Assembly: GCA_028023455.1 (NCBI GenBank)
Contig: JAQFVV010013067.1
Location: 219,305-283,304 of the forward strand
Length of the DNA: 64,000 nucleotides
From: Epiperipatus broadwayi
Lineage: Eukaryota; Onychophora; Udeonychophora; Euonychophora; Peripatidae
Direction of reading: 5' to 3'
How positions within the stretch are numbered: the first letter of the stretch is position 1; the number at the start of each line of letters is the position of its first letter. The translations under genes and the position numbers were made by a program. The notes below the pieces were generated by a model. That model was not told where the DNA came from, made no database searches, and saw only the letters and a list, made by a program, of their open reading frames with translations. Positions 25,936 through 39,653 of the stretch are shown here, in pieces.

Positions 25936-27423
25936 TATATATAGATATATATATATATCTTCTGATATAAAGTGCCCCCACATAGACAAGGTATGTTTTT
26001 GGTAAGAGATATAGAAATTAAGATCTCATGCTTACTGCTTCAAGAATGATTTATTAAGGGCAATATAAATAAAATAAAACTATGTAGAAGAATGAGCAAT
26101 ATTTCACAATCAAATAAGTAATGTATGTTTGAAAAAGCAGACTAACAAATTATAAAAAAAATACAATGTAGGGATTAGTGTTATTACAACATAAGTTAAT
26201 TAATCATGTGGGTTAATATTTAAGCAACCATATTGGACATGTCAAATTAAAAAAATTGTCCATATATAAACATTACTATTATAATAAACTGAATGATACG
26301 CAACATTTTAGAATCGGGTGTTTGTCATTTGATTCCTTGTATTACTGACAACAAATTCAATTATTTAGTGGGTAGAATATTCCTATGTCATTGTTAGGTG
26401 ATTATTTCTCCAGCTTTATATTTCAAGCATTAAATTGTATTAAAATGTATATGATAAAAAAGATATAGGAAGTTTCATTGTCAGTTAGTCCTTAAGTTTT
26501 CACATCAGTGGTGTAACCTTATAAAACAAATTATGATAGAAGAAAATCTCAATTAAAGACACTAATTATAAATATATTGTATTAAGGCAAATAATAAAAT
26601 TTGCTGAGATAATAAGTATATTACCAATTTTTATTCATAATATAACAATAGCAACTACAAAGATACTACAAAGATAAAAAGATGATAAATTTGTAAACTT
26701 TTAAAGATAACTCATTTGCAATGTAAATTGAAAATAATTATTTAAATAATGTTAGGTTAATAAATTGAATTTTCAGAATGTAATACTGTCGCATATACAT
26801 TTATACTAATTCAATCGGAGTTAAAAAATAATTAACTGCTGACTCTCTAAGACAAATTTAACTTAACTAATTTGTAATATCTAATATACAGGCTATATAT
26901 ACACCAGTATAAACAATGTAATATATAGACTATTTTTGAGATCAGACATTCACATGACATTAACTAATTTTATAAAATTATCATGACTGGTTACTGAGAA
27001 ATATAAGTATAATCATTAACTCAGCCCACAAAAGTATTGCTGTATATTTCATATTTATAGACATACTTTATATGGTCATTAACTTAACATTATGGCATGA
27101 ATTATTACACCAGATAATAAATGTTTCCCAATGACATATGGTGTTTTAACCTATATATAAATATATATACCAACTACAGTTTAAAAATTATATTAATAAC
27201 ATTATTTTTATTAAAAAATGTTTTTATTTTACTTAACGGTCAAACGTTAAATATACATAGTTTAACAAAACAATATATGTGCTTTGCGCATAGATAATAT
27301 TTTTGATCTAAGCAATATATTTTTTTAACAAAATCATTGCGATTATTTTTCAATTTTTATGTTATTTTTTGCAGCATAATTGCATTGTAAAAAAAAAGAG
27401 AAAAAACATTGATCAAACTATAA
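25936..27423. other. No recognisable gene
   Basis: AT-rich sequence without repeats or exon-like pieces that I can support. Confidence 0.5.
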
Positions 27424-27560
<137 letters not shown>

Positions 27561-30500
27561 GTGTTTGAAAAACAAGTCACATTAGCAAAACAATAAACGG
27601 CTTCTGCTACAAATGTTTTACCATTTATTATTAATTTCTTCAAAGAAAAGTTGTTATTTGGCATTGAATAAAAAATAAAAACAAGGAAAAACAAAATGTG
27701 AAAATATTCAAGTCTGTAATAAATATAGTTTTATCATGGTCATTTTGAATAGAAAATAAAACTTTAAATGAACTTTAACATTATAAAAACAATTTATGTA
27801 CAGATGATAAATAGATTTTAAAAAATATAAGATATGCACTTAGTATAGATATGAATTTAACTAATGAAAATTATAAAGAAAACATTTTCTTCAAAATATA
27901 AATAAGTATTATATGATAATGTAATGGTTATGTAAATATTAAAACATTAACGACTAAACCACTTCAGGTTTGAAATATGAAATAATTTATTTGAAGCTAA
28001 GTACTTTTGACACCAAATAGTTTCATAATCATAGCATAATTAGTTTGCTAATAAATCTGAAGTTGCAGACAGTAAATGATTGCCATGAGAACAGATAGAA
28101 AATTTATTATGTAGATAGTACATTTTTATTCTATAAAATATATTGAAGTGAGTAATGCATTATTCATTTCAATGTCAGCCATGTGGCTTACTTATAGGTT
28201 AAATATTATTTTTAATAAATATAAAATAAATCACATTCAGGCAATTATATCATTAAGCAAATTAATAAAATTAAATTACTAATAAATCTGTAATCAGTTG
28301 TTCAAAACAACCCCCTTACCCCCCCCCCAAAAAAAAAACCTTATTTCAAATCAAATTTTCTTATTGCAGTGAGGTTGGATTCTCACTTTATTCAAAAACA
28401 AATCTGACCACATTATTCTTAGTGAATGAAAGAAGGAAAACCACAATTTACTAATATAACCTAGACATAAAAAAATTTGGCACATTATGTTTAAGTAATC
28501 CTGGTTAAAATGAAAAAAAAAAACAATGCTTATTTTTCTTGCTAAGCTGAAATTGTTAAAATATTTATTGGCCACATACAAGCAATTTAATATTTGCCAG
28601 TTGAAAACCAATGATGATTATCTTGCTTTGTAAATTTTACATTTAAAAGCGACTATTTAGATTATCTTAACTATTTTCAGTTTATATTATGTACTAATAT
28701 GCTATATTTTATTTTATGGATTGTGTTTGAAACAGGAAGCAAACTTTTAAAAAAATAATAATTTAGTAGCATCTTAATGCAGGTCAAGTAAAAAAAGATT
28801 TAATCTGTATTATATATGTATATTATGTTAACATTTTGTAAGTGGCTTTCCTTTTAATATATGTTACTCAAATTTTATTTTTAATAAATTATTAGATTAA
28901 ATAAATAAATATTGGTAATAATGAAAAATGTAAAAAATCATTTTCAGTGTGATGTATCTGCATATAAATCATCCATGTGTTAAATAAGAAGAATAAATAA
29001 ATATTAATGGATTAAAGTTAAAGATTTAATCATATCCATTGGGTTCATATCTTCATAGCCAACTTGAATTTGTTTACTTAGCAATAGATTTTGTATTATT
29101 GAGCTTATAATATGAATATGAAATTGTTTGTTCAATGCCTAATAATATAAATATATCTGTATCTATTTGGGAGGATTCCTTCTTATCGGTTTTAATAAAT
29201 GAGAGATAGGCCTCAAAATTATTTATCCCTATATATGTTTTAGTTTTAGTATATCAAGATTTATATTTTAAAATGATCATGTCTTATAGATATTGTTGTA
29301 GAAAAGTTCCATGGTCATATTTATCTTATAATAAGTATATGCATGTTTCTATACTTGGAAACTTATGATTAAAAGAAATATCATATTTGCGGATCATCCA
29401 TATGTAGTGACTCACAGTATGTCAAATGTGTTTTATTATAACTGCTTAATATTATATGGCAAATGAAGATTAACTTTAAATATAGGAAAAAAAACATGTG
29501 CATTTATAAGTCATTATTGTTTTTTTTCTGCAGATATATGAAGAGATTGAAGAAAAAGCTTTGTTAAAAGAAATGTAAGCTATATGTTGACTTAAAATCA
29601 TATTTTGTTATCAAACAATAGTTGATATGACATATTAGTCTATTTAAATGTAATATTGTATGGTTTACATTTGTTTATCATGAATAATATTCATAAATTT
29701 TGTTCACCCAGGATGGATATTTTTTATTAGTTGTTGTAAACTCTCATTTCCTTGAGATGAGTGAAAAACATTGTTAATCAGGTAATATATTTTTACAATG
29801 TATATTGTATTTATATTACAAAATCACTAAAAAAATGCACAAAGATGGTAATGTTCGAAATCCAGTATTTAAGTATATGTTATTTTTCAAGATGTTTCGC
29901 AACAGTTTCAAGATAATTTCGATCAAATTTGAAATTATTTATAGGTACCTTAAGTTCAATGTCTATAATATTTTGATTCTAATGTTTGCTAATTACAGAT
30001 GATAAAATTATTTTTTCTATTACAGTCCATTAGTTAATGCTGTATTCTTCCACCATACATTTCTTTTTAATTTTTGATAAAATAATTTTTTTTTTTTAAA
30101 CTTTTCATCAGATTTGGAAATTTCATTCATCCTGGAGTAAATATCAAAAAAAGTTTTGTATACACTTGCATCAAAATGGTTAAGGTCATTTTTCCATTAG
30201 CGGATCAATGACTCTCTGTGGAATAAAAATGCCAAAGCATATCTATTAAAATGGTACCTGTAAATATATACAGATATAGTTAGATAATTAGGTAGATGAA
30301 TTGATAGATTGATAGATAGAGTGAGAGAAAAAAGAAATAAATTTATTAATTAAAGTGATTATTCTTATTGATTCATTAATATTTACTATACATTTTTTTT
30401 TAAAAAAATGTTCAGGCAGAAACATCTAGAGATTGATAATTTCAAGACCTGGTTGCTTAAAATGAAAACAGATACTAAATAGATGAAATTGGTTTATTAA

Positions 30501-31240
30501 TTCTTTGATTTTTTTTAATGGAGAAACAAATTGTGTTGGGAATGGGATGGATATTATTACCAAGCTGCTGCATGTTTATTGTTTAAAATATATTTCTTTT
30601 CCATTTTGTCTTGCAGTCTACTAAATTAGATAGATTCATATTTTCAAAGCTATAAGGATAAGACGTATAATTTATTTTCCATCTAGATGTTTAAATTTTT
30701 TCCGACCTTGCATATAATATATAAAAGATTTTAAGTTCTAAGCCTATATGAACCTTGGTCATGTTAGATGTGGAAAATGAAAGCAGTAATCATTATAAAT
30801 ACATCACTTTTATGATTTATTATTTACTTTATACTTATTAAGTATGTATATAAGTAAAAAAATTCAGTTTTTAAAATATAAAGATTTTAATTTATGTGAC
30901 CTTTTTTTTTTTTTCAATGCTGTGAAAATGTTGAACCTTTAGTAATTCGTTGTTTGGTGACAACTAATTAAGGTTATGTTACATAAAAGAGAAATATAAA
31001 CAGTTATATTGTATACAAAATTTTATTGGTTAAAACGGTAACTAAGGAATTGTGTAATTAATATTCTAATCATGGATATTTTTGGCGTTTAATTAAAATT
31101 CAGTATTATTATAACAATTTTATAATTACAGGCAATGATTTATATATATATATAGTGTATTGTCGAATTTTAAACAAATTATGATAATTTTACTATTCAA
31201 TTTTAATATTGCATGATATAAATTAAGACGTAACGATAAT
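27561..31240. other. AT-rich sequence; one small exon candidate
   Basis: Apart from the exon-like segment at 29,534-29,574 and a possible acceptor at 30,616, I see no genes or repeats. A C-run/A-run pair lies at 28,311-28,339. Confidence 0.5.
29534..29574 (+). CDS. Candidate small exon (41 nt)
   Basis: TTGTTTTTTTTCTGCAG, a strong acceptor, precedes 41 nt and the donor GTAAGC follows. Only one frame is open, giving IYEEIEEKALLKE with two bases left over. The sequence is acidic and helix-like. A second strong acceptor, CATTTTGTCTTGCAG, ends at 30,616; joined in phase it would add Ile-Leu-Leu-Asn and a stop. The phases do not join this exon directly to 20,046 or 21,717, so an intermediate exon would be needed if it is the same gene. 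Confidence 0.3.
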
Positions 31241-31358
31241 TTATTAATGACATTGCTATCATTATATATATATATTTCACTTGGTCATTAAATACATATT
31301 TATTAATGACATTGCTATCATTATATATATATATTTCACTTGGTCATTAAATACATAT
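31241..31358. repeat. Exact 59-bp tandem duplication
   Basis: A unit beginning TTATTAATGACATTGCTATC and ending AAATACATAT occurs twice head to tail (31,241-31,299 and 31,300-31,358) with no difference seen. It is a very recent duplication. Confidence 0.95.
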
Positions 31359-31862
31359 TAATCACTTCATTTGAATTTAAAGAAAAAGAAGAATATTTGA
31401 AAGCAGTCAAGTAGTCAGAATATACTAATAAAAAAGTTTAATTATTCAAATTATTTATAAATTCATTTAAATCGTTTTAGTTTTGTGACAATTTTTAATT
31501 ATATTTTGAATACATTAATATTTCTGAAAATAGAGTATGTACAAAAAATATAATTTATTTATTATGATGTTTAAAAACATTTTTTAACATTTATTATTAT
31601 ATTATTTAATATTCAATATTAAGTTTCAAGCACAGAAATCATATGTAAATAAAGAGAAAGGATTCCCACCTTATGTATGTACTATCAATGATGCTGTATT
31701 GAGTACTGAGACTACTCTCAAACCCAAATACAATCTAAAAGGTTTTGAAAAGATAAGAGGGGATATCTTATACTTAAACCTCCATTCTAACATATAGAGT
31801 AATCTAAAGCATTTCAATTTGAAAGCACTAAAGGTGAAAATCCTTTTAAATTATCATTATTC

Positions 31863-32125
<263 letters not shown>

Positions 32126-32606
32126 ATAGTACTCCACTAGGTGGCATTCATACAGCTCAGCTGCACTCTTACATGCTCTTTTTAAAATTGATGTTTTGTT
32201 TTAATCTCACTCAATATTTTATTTTATTTTAAAAATAAATCATAGATATAATAAAATATATTTATCTAACAACAAAATGCTATATAACAATAGCAGTAAT
32301 ATAGTCATATAATCATAATACATAAAAATAACACATAAAGCTCGTTTCAGCAAATTTAAATTTTTTTCCCCTTTGCAATATGTCTTAATTACAAAAATAA
32401 CCTATATTGCATACATAGTGACATCCACCGGCTGAATATAAAATTAACACAAGTCTGGAATTACACTTAAATATCTTTATAAAAACACATATTATATATT
32501 ATATAATTATATAATAACTATATTTTATATAATTATATATACTAGACATATTAACTATATCTGGGCAGTTTTAAGTAACAACGTTAGTTAAATTTTTATT
32601 ACTTAC

Positions 32607-32696
32607 CTAAATATAACCTTTTTTTCAATGACATTTATTGACCCATTAAAATCTCCATTATGTAAGGAATCAACACCTCTCCTGAATTTAATGTTG
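32607..32696 (-). CDS. Weak exon candidate (90 nt), minus strand
   Basis: The minus strand shows GGATTACAATCAG, then 90 nt ending TTTAG|GTAAGTAAT, a perfect donor. In its one long frame it reads NIKFRRGVDSLHNGDFNGS and ends VIEKKVIF with two bases left over. It looks protein-like and slightly GC-raised. The open frame extends upstream to 32,785, so the true acceptor is uncertain. Its phase fits the candidate at 23,889-23,963. Family not recognised. Confidence 0.25.
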
Positions 32697-33149
32697 CTGA
32701 TTGTAATCCAACAGCCACTAATACTATTTCCAATTCCCAATTTGGAGTTGATCAAAATGATAATGATATAAAAAAATATAATCAAAAGGTTCTTAATAAA
32801 AAAAATACTTCTAAATTAAAATATAATTGAAACAGGAGAAAAACATGCTGAACAAGAATTAAACCTAGAATCACTTAATGTTATTAAAATTTTCCTTAAT
32901 TTAAAATTTTTAAAAACAACACCTTAAATCAAAATAAATCAGCTATTCAGAAATAAAATTAAAAAAATCAATCAAATCAAACCTCTAATGCTAAAAATAT
33001 AAAAGTAATAATACTTATGTCAGAGCCATTAAAGATAACTCTGAAAGCATAGAGAATAATATTCATTTATCGTCAAAATAAATAACCAACATTTACAACC
33101 TAGATAGTCAAAATGATGACAATCAAGTTTAAAGTAATACAAATATATC

Positions 33150-34350
33150 AAATTCTTAACATATGACACCTGAATTATATGCTTATTATTCAGAAAAATT
33201 AAACTCTACTGTCCCACAAAGTTTGCTAAAATCTTTCAGAAAGTTCTACAATGGCAAATAAATCATAATAACCACTATAATTATTAACTGTGAACTTACA
33301 AGATTTCCAACTGACAAATTCTATGATTTATTAATGGGAAAAAAGTTATGGAGCTACATTTATAAAATTTTGAATCATCCAAATAATAGATATCTCTGTA
33401 TTGATTTTCATAATAAACCACAAAAGAAATTTTAAAAAATACATTAAATTTTTAAATGCAAAAATGCTTTGTTATAATGGCTTAGATCACTCTCTATTAT
33501 TAAACAGGCAGATTAAAAATTGTTATGCAGAGTTCTCAGAAATTGTTCTCCAATTATTGTTTAAAAAAATATGGCAGAAATATCTAATTTTAAATGTCGA
33601 TTGGAAAAAAAAGAGCAACACCTGTATTAACAAATACAGCTATCTTTATGTTAAAATTTAACAAAAATATTAATGCCATGGATATTCCAACTCTACATTT
33701 CTCAGAAACATCACTGCTAATTATAACTTTTATATGTATTTTCCCACAGTATCTTTTTTGTAAATAAAATATTTATATAATCAAAAATCACCCCAACAAA
33801 TTTTGTACATACTGTGAACTAAAATTAACTAAATCTCATCAAAGTACAAAAAAAAACAAAAACTGCAGGAACAGCAAAGCAATGTAACAACTACAATACA
33901 ATCAAATAAAAAACAAGGTTCATCATCACCATCAAATGAAATTAATTATTTCATTTTGTCTAAACAAATAACAATTGAAAATATCAACCAAGATAAAAGT
34001 AATAATAAAAAACCTTAGACACAAACAGAGAATCTGAAGATGAGACCATGTTATCTACATTATCATCAGAGAATCATGAAAACACAACATATGATTAACA
34101 CCTTTCCAGATATCTAATAAAAAATTAAAAAGAAAAGAAAAATCAATGACAGAAAAGCAAAAACATCTGACCAACCCATTCAAGCTGAGAATAAACAATC
34201 TACCAATAACATAGACAAAAACAAACTCACTACCCCAGCAAAAAAGAAACTAAAATCCCCTAATCCAAATGATAATTCATTGGACATCTCAACAGATAAT
34301 TACTGTACCAAGAAATTTCTCACAGATATTGCTATCCTCACTCCAGAACA
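33150..34350 (+). pseudogene. LINE ORF1-like remnant
   Basis: Open pieces in changing frames include LNSTVPQSLLKSFRKF, RFPTDKFYDLLMGKKLW and a basic tail (KNKLTTPAKKKLKSPNP). This order, a folded RNA-binding region followed by a Lys/Pro/Asn-rich tail, is usual for LINE ORF1 nucleic-acid chaperones. The assignment rests mainly on its place upstream of the endonuclease. Confidence 0.35.
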
Positions 34351-34639
34351 TTTTTTATTCAGGAATGGACATTAATAAAAGAACTGTGAAAAAATGCAAA
34401 GACCATAAAAATTTATCAACTAGTGATGCCACATTCAAGCCAGCTACTCAGCAAAACTCTTCTAATAATCAACCCAGCATCATAAATAATAGAACTATAT
34501 GTTTTATTTTAAAAAAAAATACATTTCTGAGGCCTCAAAACAAGACTTCATAAAGGTAAATCCAATAAGTGACACACCTAACATATACCATTATATATAC
34601 TATTGTCATACACATCAATAAATTTATCTATGCACAAAC

Positions 34640-35336
34640 AAACACAAAACATTCACTATTAATCTCAACAAAACAAGTAAACATAATAAGACTAAACTCT
34701 CTAGGAAAAATATGTGTGCTTAAGAAATTAGATAAAATAATTTACTCCTCATATTATATTATTCACAAGAAATAAAATCACTAAAACATTAACCACCAAA
34801 TTTATTTGGTCAGATTTGGCTATGTAGAATTATCCATATCAAACACAACAGCAGTAGGAGTAGTTATTCTCATTCTCCACAAAGCCCCCATTAAATCATT
34901 CAAAATTTAATATTTAGATATAAAACATAATTATAATAACACTACATCACATAGCTGTTATCATTAATACCATTAATGTCTATCTTTATAATTAGCTCAC
35001 ATTAGTAAACAAAATTAATTAATTAAATTTTATGCTAACATCAACTTTTTCTTTCTTATTCTTGTAGCTGACTTTAACCTGACATACTCTGCTTTCATCT
35101 CTAAATACTTCCACTTCATTAATCATGGGCTGGTGAGTGTTGAAAATCATTTTCCAAGTAATGAATTTTCCTTCAACATCAATAATGTGTCACTCTTATT
35201 TTTTTTTTACTCCCCATACTTACTCTTTATCATTAAACCTTCTCTTCATCCTGTTAGTACCTCTGATCACTGTGCTTTAAACATTAACATGAATATCAAC
35301 CTTAGCATGAACTTAACCTGCCTTATAGAAACATAA
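34640..35336 (+). pseudogene. LINE AP-like endonuclease remnant
   Basis: Two hallmarks are visible in frame: ADFNLTYSAF (Asp and Asn codons at 35,071-35,079) and STSDHCALNI, the catalytic Ser-Asp-His at 35,262-35,270. Upstream, NTTAVGVVILI corresponds to the strand before the first active-site loop. The domain nicks target DNA to prime reverse transcription. Stops lie between the blocks, so it is inactive. Confidence 0.65.
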
Positions 35337-35699
35337 AATATGCTACAGCTGAGCAATGATATTTGGAAATCTAAATACTTTTTTTTAAAAAAGTAATATC
35401 CTTTTTCTTCACTCCTCTGAAACATGGCAGACATTTATCAACATTATTCACTCCATAATAAAGCACTAGATTAGAAAAAAACTAATCACCCACTGCTTTA
35501 GACATCACCCTGATTCTATTCCCTCTATAATTCTGTTTAAACAACAAAATACCCATTCTGGACTCTTGCATACAAAAGTAAAAAAAACAACAATCCATCC
35601 TCTATTATTCAAACTGAACAATCCTTTTCAGAATAAAATATGCTCTCTCTGATCTTGTAACATTTTCAAAGTAAATGTTAAATCGATTTATTCTCTGAT

Positions 35700-36426
35700 A
35701 TATCCACAACCCATTTGGACCAAGCAACTATAATCATGGTATAACTAAATATGACATTTTTTTTTAAAACTAACTTCTCTTCCTAACAGTATACATCTTG
35801 GTCCATATGCAATATCAAAATTTATTATTACTGACTTTAGTTATTTCACAATACCTATAATATACAACCTCCTAAATTGTCTATCAGAACAAGTACATCA
35901 TATTGAACAGCTCTATCCAGTCTCATTAGTATTCTTCCTTAAAAACATACTATTATCTTCTCTTTGTAATTTGTTGCCAATATTAATGATTTATATCTTC
36001 AGCAAAACCATTGAAGACAAAATACAACCTTATTATTTCCTTCCATATCTGCCTTTTAATTCACCAAGAAAGGATCATCTACATAATATGCTGCAATTTC
36101 TCTTTTCAAAACCATCATAGACTATATCATACATTCTACAAAAACTGGACCTATAGTAGTTCAGCTAGACATTATGGTAGCATTCAATTCTGTCACAGTA
36201 TAAACCCTAGTAGATACCCTTAAAACTTATAATATACCCACCCCTTTGCTTTACATTTTTACTAACCTTCTTATAAACAGAGAAATACATATTACTCTTA
36301 ATGGCCTAACTTCATCTAGTTTTTCTCCCTATAATTGGATTGCCTGAGGCTCACCACTAAGAATTTTACTTTTTATAATCTACATTAACCCTTTACTAAC
36401 AGATATTGAAAAAAAAAAACTCTATG

Positions 36427-36427
<1 letters not shown>
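35700..36427 (+). pseudogene. LINE reverse transcriptase remnant, N-terminal half
   Basis: LLINREIHITLNGLTSSSFS and, after a stop, GSPLRILLFIIYINPLLTDI (36,348-36,407) match the LINE RT block normally read as G..QG.PLSP.LF...+.PLL. The conserved Gln-Gly is lost: a TGA codon stands directly before Gly-Ser-Pro. The frame runs straight into the (AT)n tract at 36,428, and the catalytic YADD box is not found after it, so that part may have been lost. Confidence 0.65.

Positions 36428-36520
<93 letters not shown>
36428..36520. repeat. (AT)n microsatellite inside the LINE
   Basis: About 93 bp of uninterrupted AT. It interrupts the RT domain and adjoins the left arm of the inverted repeat that follows. 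Confidence 0.95.
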
Positions 36521-36524
<4 letters not shown>

Positions 36525-36886
36525 TACCCCAAATCCAAAATTCATCCAGTCCTGCATAAAAATAATATTAAAACACTACCAAAGGTTTCACTGCTACAAG
36601 CAGACTTCTTAAGTGTAAAGAACTACTAAAACTACACAATATATATAATATTAAACATTACCCACAAATCCATTCACTTCCCATCCCCCCTTAATATTAA
36701 AAGAACTCTTAAATAAATTAATTGCTTCAAAATAATAAATTTTCAATAATAAAGATTCTTTAATTTTTCTTTTGATTTCACTTCTTTACACTTGAGAAGT
36801 CTGCTTGTAGCAGTGAAACCTTTGGTAGTGTTTTAATATTATTTTTATGCTGGTCTGGTTGAATTTTGAATTTGGGGTAATTTTAA
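36521..36886. repeat. Inverted repeat with ~100-bp arms inside the LINE
   Basis: The arms at 36,521-36,621 and 36,782-36,886 are reverse complements with a few mismatches (shared GTCTGCTTGTAGCAGTGAAA and CCTTTGGTAGTGTTTTAAT). They enclose a spacer of about 160 bp. The arrangement resembles a short non-autonomous insertion, but no target duplication was identified. Confidence 0.85.
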
Positions 36887-36979
36887 TTATATATTGACTA
36901 GTTTAGCTTTATGCTTGTAATGTTTATATATATACAATTAATAAAAGCATAACACATATCAGTTACATGTATGATATAG

Positions 36980-38225
36980 TCATACTTCTTCCTTCAAAAA
37001 AACATTCCTCAGATAATCACAATTATAAACAATTACACAGACTAATACACTCTCAATGTTAATCTAAAGAAATCTTCTACATTGAACATTCTGATGGAAA
37101 CCCCAATACTTCTTTTATGTTCACTGCCCCATCCCCAAATTTTCTTGGTTATTTCATATACAAATCAGCAAATCAATGTGAACCACAATTTAAAACTCAT
37201 TGATTTCATCAATAAAACAAACAATAAATTCACTCTCTAAAGACTACCTTTCACTACTTGCAAAACATTATCTCTTGAACATATCTTATTTTTCCCCAAA
37301 GCACACATAATACATGCTTATAATAAAACATACAAACTCTTTCAAGAAAAATATAAAATCATTATGTATAAAACACATATGTGGAAGGAAGGCAGTATAT
37401 ATGAGCATCAAATTAATGCAAATGTCTGATAACTACAATAGTCTATCACTTCATCCTATATCAATATATCGCCTACAAAAACATACAATACATTAGAAAG
37501 ATTGATATCACTTTTATCTATTATAGAGATGTTATTATCTGCATTACCAACAGATACACATCCACCCAGTGACAACATGTTTATTTTAAATTACTTTATT
37601 AAAACATACATAATTAATTTCACTATAAACTGAAATATTGCCTCTGGAAATCACGTACCGGGATGCATATAAACATGCCAGAATGATATAGGCTATTCAT
37701 ATACCACAAAGTTTAATTACAATGACTAATAAGCAAATTGTTCAGAAATTTAAATTATATTATCTAAAACCTAAATATTTCAACTTCCTCATTAAAATTA
37801 ATATTACTGCCCTCTCAACCAATAGTTTTAAAATCTCACAAAATGTCATTTTTTAATATTGATGCTGATTTCCAATTATACCATAGAGAAAAATCCATTG
37901 AACACTTCTTATTTCCATGTTCTGCATTCAATCATACAGGACACTAATAGCCTCTACTACAAAATCTCAAATTACCTCTCTTCAGATGGTCATTAACAGC
38001 TTTCAAAAAGTCCCCCCCCCCGTGCCCAACAGAATAACCACTTCCTTTTTAACCTTTGGTTTCTTAGATGTTGTTTTTGTTTTAACCTGTCATTTACAAA
38101 ACTCGAATTGATTTTCACCAACAAAATAAGCAAAATTAAAGTCAGGTATCATCAAGGCTTAGCACCTAGGGATATATTTGCACTTAGACGGACTCTAATA
38201 ACATTAGCCTCTACACTGTGGTCTA
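36980..38225 (+). pseudogene. LINE RT thumb and C-terminal remnant
   Basis: Pieces in order: TIINNYTD...LNVNLKKSST (the segment after the catalytic box), IFLVISY (the LG-type strand), a helical zone around HILFFPKAHIIHAY, then SGNHVPGCI and finally NPLNTSYFHVLH with the parallel frame SIEHFLFPCSAFNH. The last matches the E..HLFF.C element of the zf-RVT-type tail of LINEs. Many stops. The last recognisable piece (VRYHQGLAPRDIFALRRT) ends near 38,200. Confidence 0.5.
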
Positions 38226-38250
38226 TGGATTAATATGATTTTTTGTTTAA

Positions 38251-39374
38251 TTTTTGTTTATATAATCTTCACACATGAAAAAATTATATCATAACAATTA
38301 TACCCTTTTATATTGGTACACCTTATTATAAATTAAATTGGAAGTAAATTTTAGAGGAAAAATTCTAAATTTTATACAATAAATATATTTATTTGTTAAA
38401 CCCGGTTAGATAAACGTTATCTTGTTTGTTGGGGGTTTGAATCTAAGGTCAATTAACTTGAATTAGTGTAAATTATTTAAGGCTTCGTTAAAGTATTTAT
38501 TTTAAGAGAATATGAGACATAACGAAATTATCTAAGGCTTGGTTAATGTAGTTATTTTAATAGAATATAAAAGATAATGAAATATGACTTAATAATATTT
38601 GTAAATAGTTAATTTTTTTAACAATGTTTAAAATTGTAGTGAAGTTGAAATATAATCTTATAAATAATAATATTTGCTATAGAGATATATAATCATGTCT
38701 GCGCACATGTGATTTTATAATGCAATGGCTAAGATAATATTTATTTTATTATTTTGTGATAAAAAATTTTATGGAATCAATTTAGGATTTAGTCTGTACT
38801 ACATAAAATTAAAATCATTTCAACTTGATGCAAGTTGACTGTATTATTTTTTTATTAAGTTTATTAAAGATATTATGTTTATTAGTAGTAAATAGTTTTA
38901 AGAATAATACTGATTTTAAAAAAAATATTTGAGCTGTTTTTAACTAATTAAATATTCACTATAAAACATTAGAAAAATTAACCAATGAGAGATTGCTACT
39001 TGAAATGTATTAAAAAATAAGCAGATGGTGTTTTGAAAAAATGGATTGAAAAAATGATGGATAGGAAGAAAGCAGTTAGTTCTTCCATAAAATTTAGTTT
39101 TAAATTTTCTAAATATTATTATTAGTTTAAAAAGTACAGTAATTATTGTCTATTTAATAATTTACAACAACTTTAAAATGTTTTTTTTTTTTTTTAAGAA
39201 AAACGATGGAATAAAAAAGTTTTTAATCTATATTGGAAGAAAATCAGTATTCAATTATCTCAAAAATGTCATTTGAATCATTATATTGCTAAAAATACCA
39301 AAAACATTGGAAGGAAAAAGCTATGAATTTATACAAACATGGAATAAAAGAACAAAGGAGTCCAATGAAACAAT
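38251..39374. other. No recognisable gene
   Basis: AT-rich. Near 38,400-38,460 a GGGTTTGAATC block resembles a tRNA B box, but no A box is present. A T-run of 14 lies at about 39,181-39,194. Confidence 0.5.

Positions 39375-39461
<87 letters not shown>
39375..39461. repeat. (AT)n microsatellite flanking PLE copy 2
   Basis: About 87 bp of AT. A similar tract (40,780-40,872) bounds the other end of the PLE, so the element sits between two AT tracts. Confidence 0.95.
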
Positions 39462-39463
<2 letters not shown>

Positions 39464-39653
39464 AAGTTTGATATCTGTATTCGTTTCACAATATATGTAA
39501 TATACAAATCAATATATATATCAAAATACAGTACAATTTATATAAATTATATTCTTTTAGAAGTACTTTCGACTAAACACTTTGTAATCTTTATCAACTA
39601 TATAACATTGAATAATCAAAATGAGACAACCTTTAACAATACCATAGTTCAAT

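Larger units (their letters stand above)
32800..38250 (+). mobile_element. Decayed LINE (two-ORF non-LTR retrotransposon)
   Basis: The plus strand carries the remains of a long LINE. An A-rich first ORF zone with a lysine-rich tail (about 33,150-34,350) is followed by an AP-type endonuclease piece (34,640-35,335), RT fingers and palm (35,700-36,430), RT thumb and C-terminal domain (36,980-38,225). The order AP endonuclease then RT and a zinc-ribbon-like tail suits the L1/Tx1-like groups of LINEs. Stops and frameshifts are frequent throughout. An (AT)n tract and an inverted repeat (36,428-36,886) split the RT domain. The 5' end is uncertain, and there is no obvious tail at 38,250. Confidence 0.65.

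Noticed and set aside
28311-28339. C-run and A-run as a regulatory element
   Set aside because: Homopolymer runs are common here and nothing else supports a function.
34269-34775. Two ORFs of 94 and 68 codons as independent genes
   Set aside because: They fall in the LINE between the ORF1-like zone and endonuclease and are fragments of it.
38403-38450. tRNA-like GGGTTTGAATC
   Set aside because: No A box or stem pairing upstream; a single motif occurs by chance.
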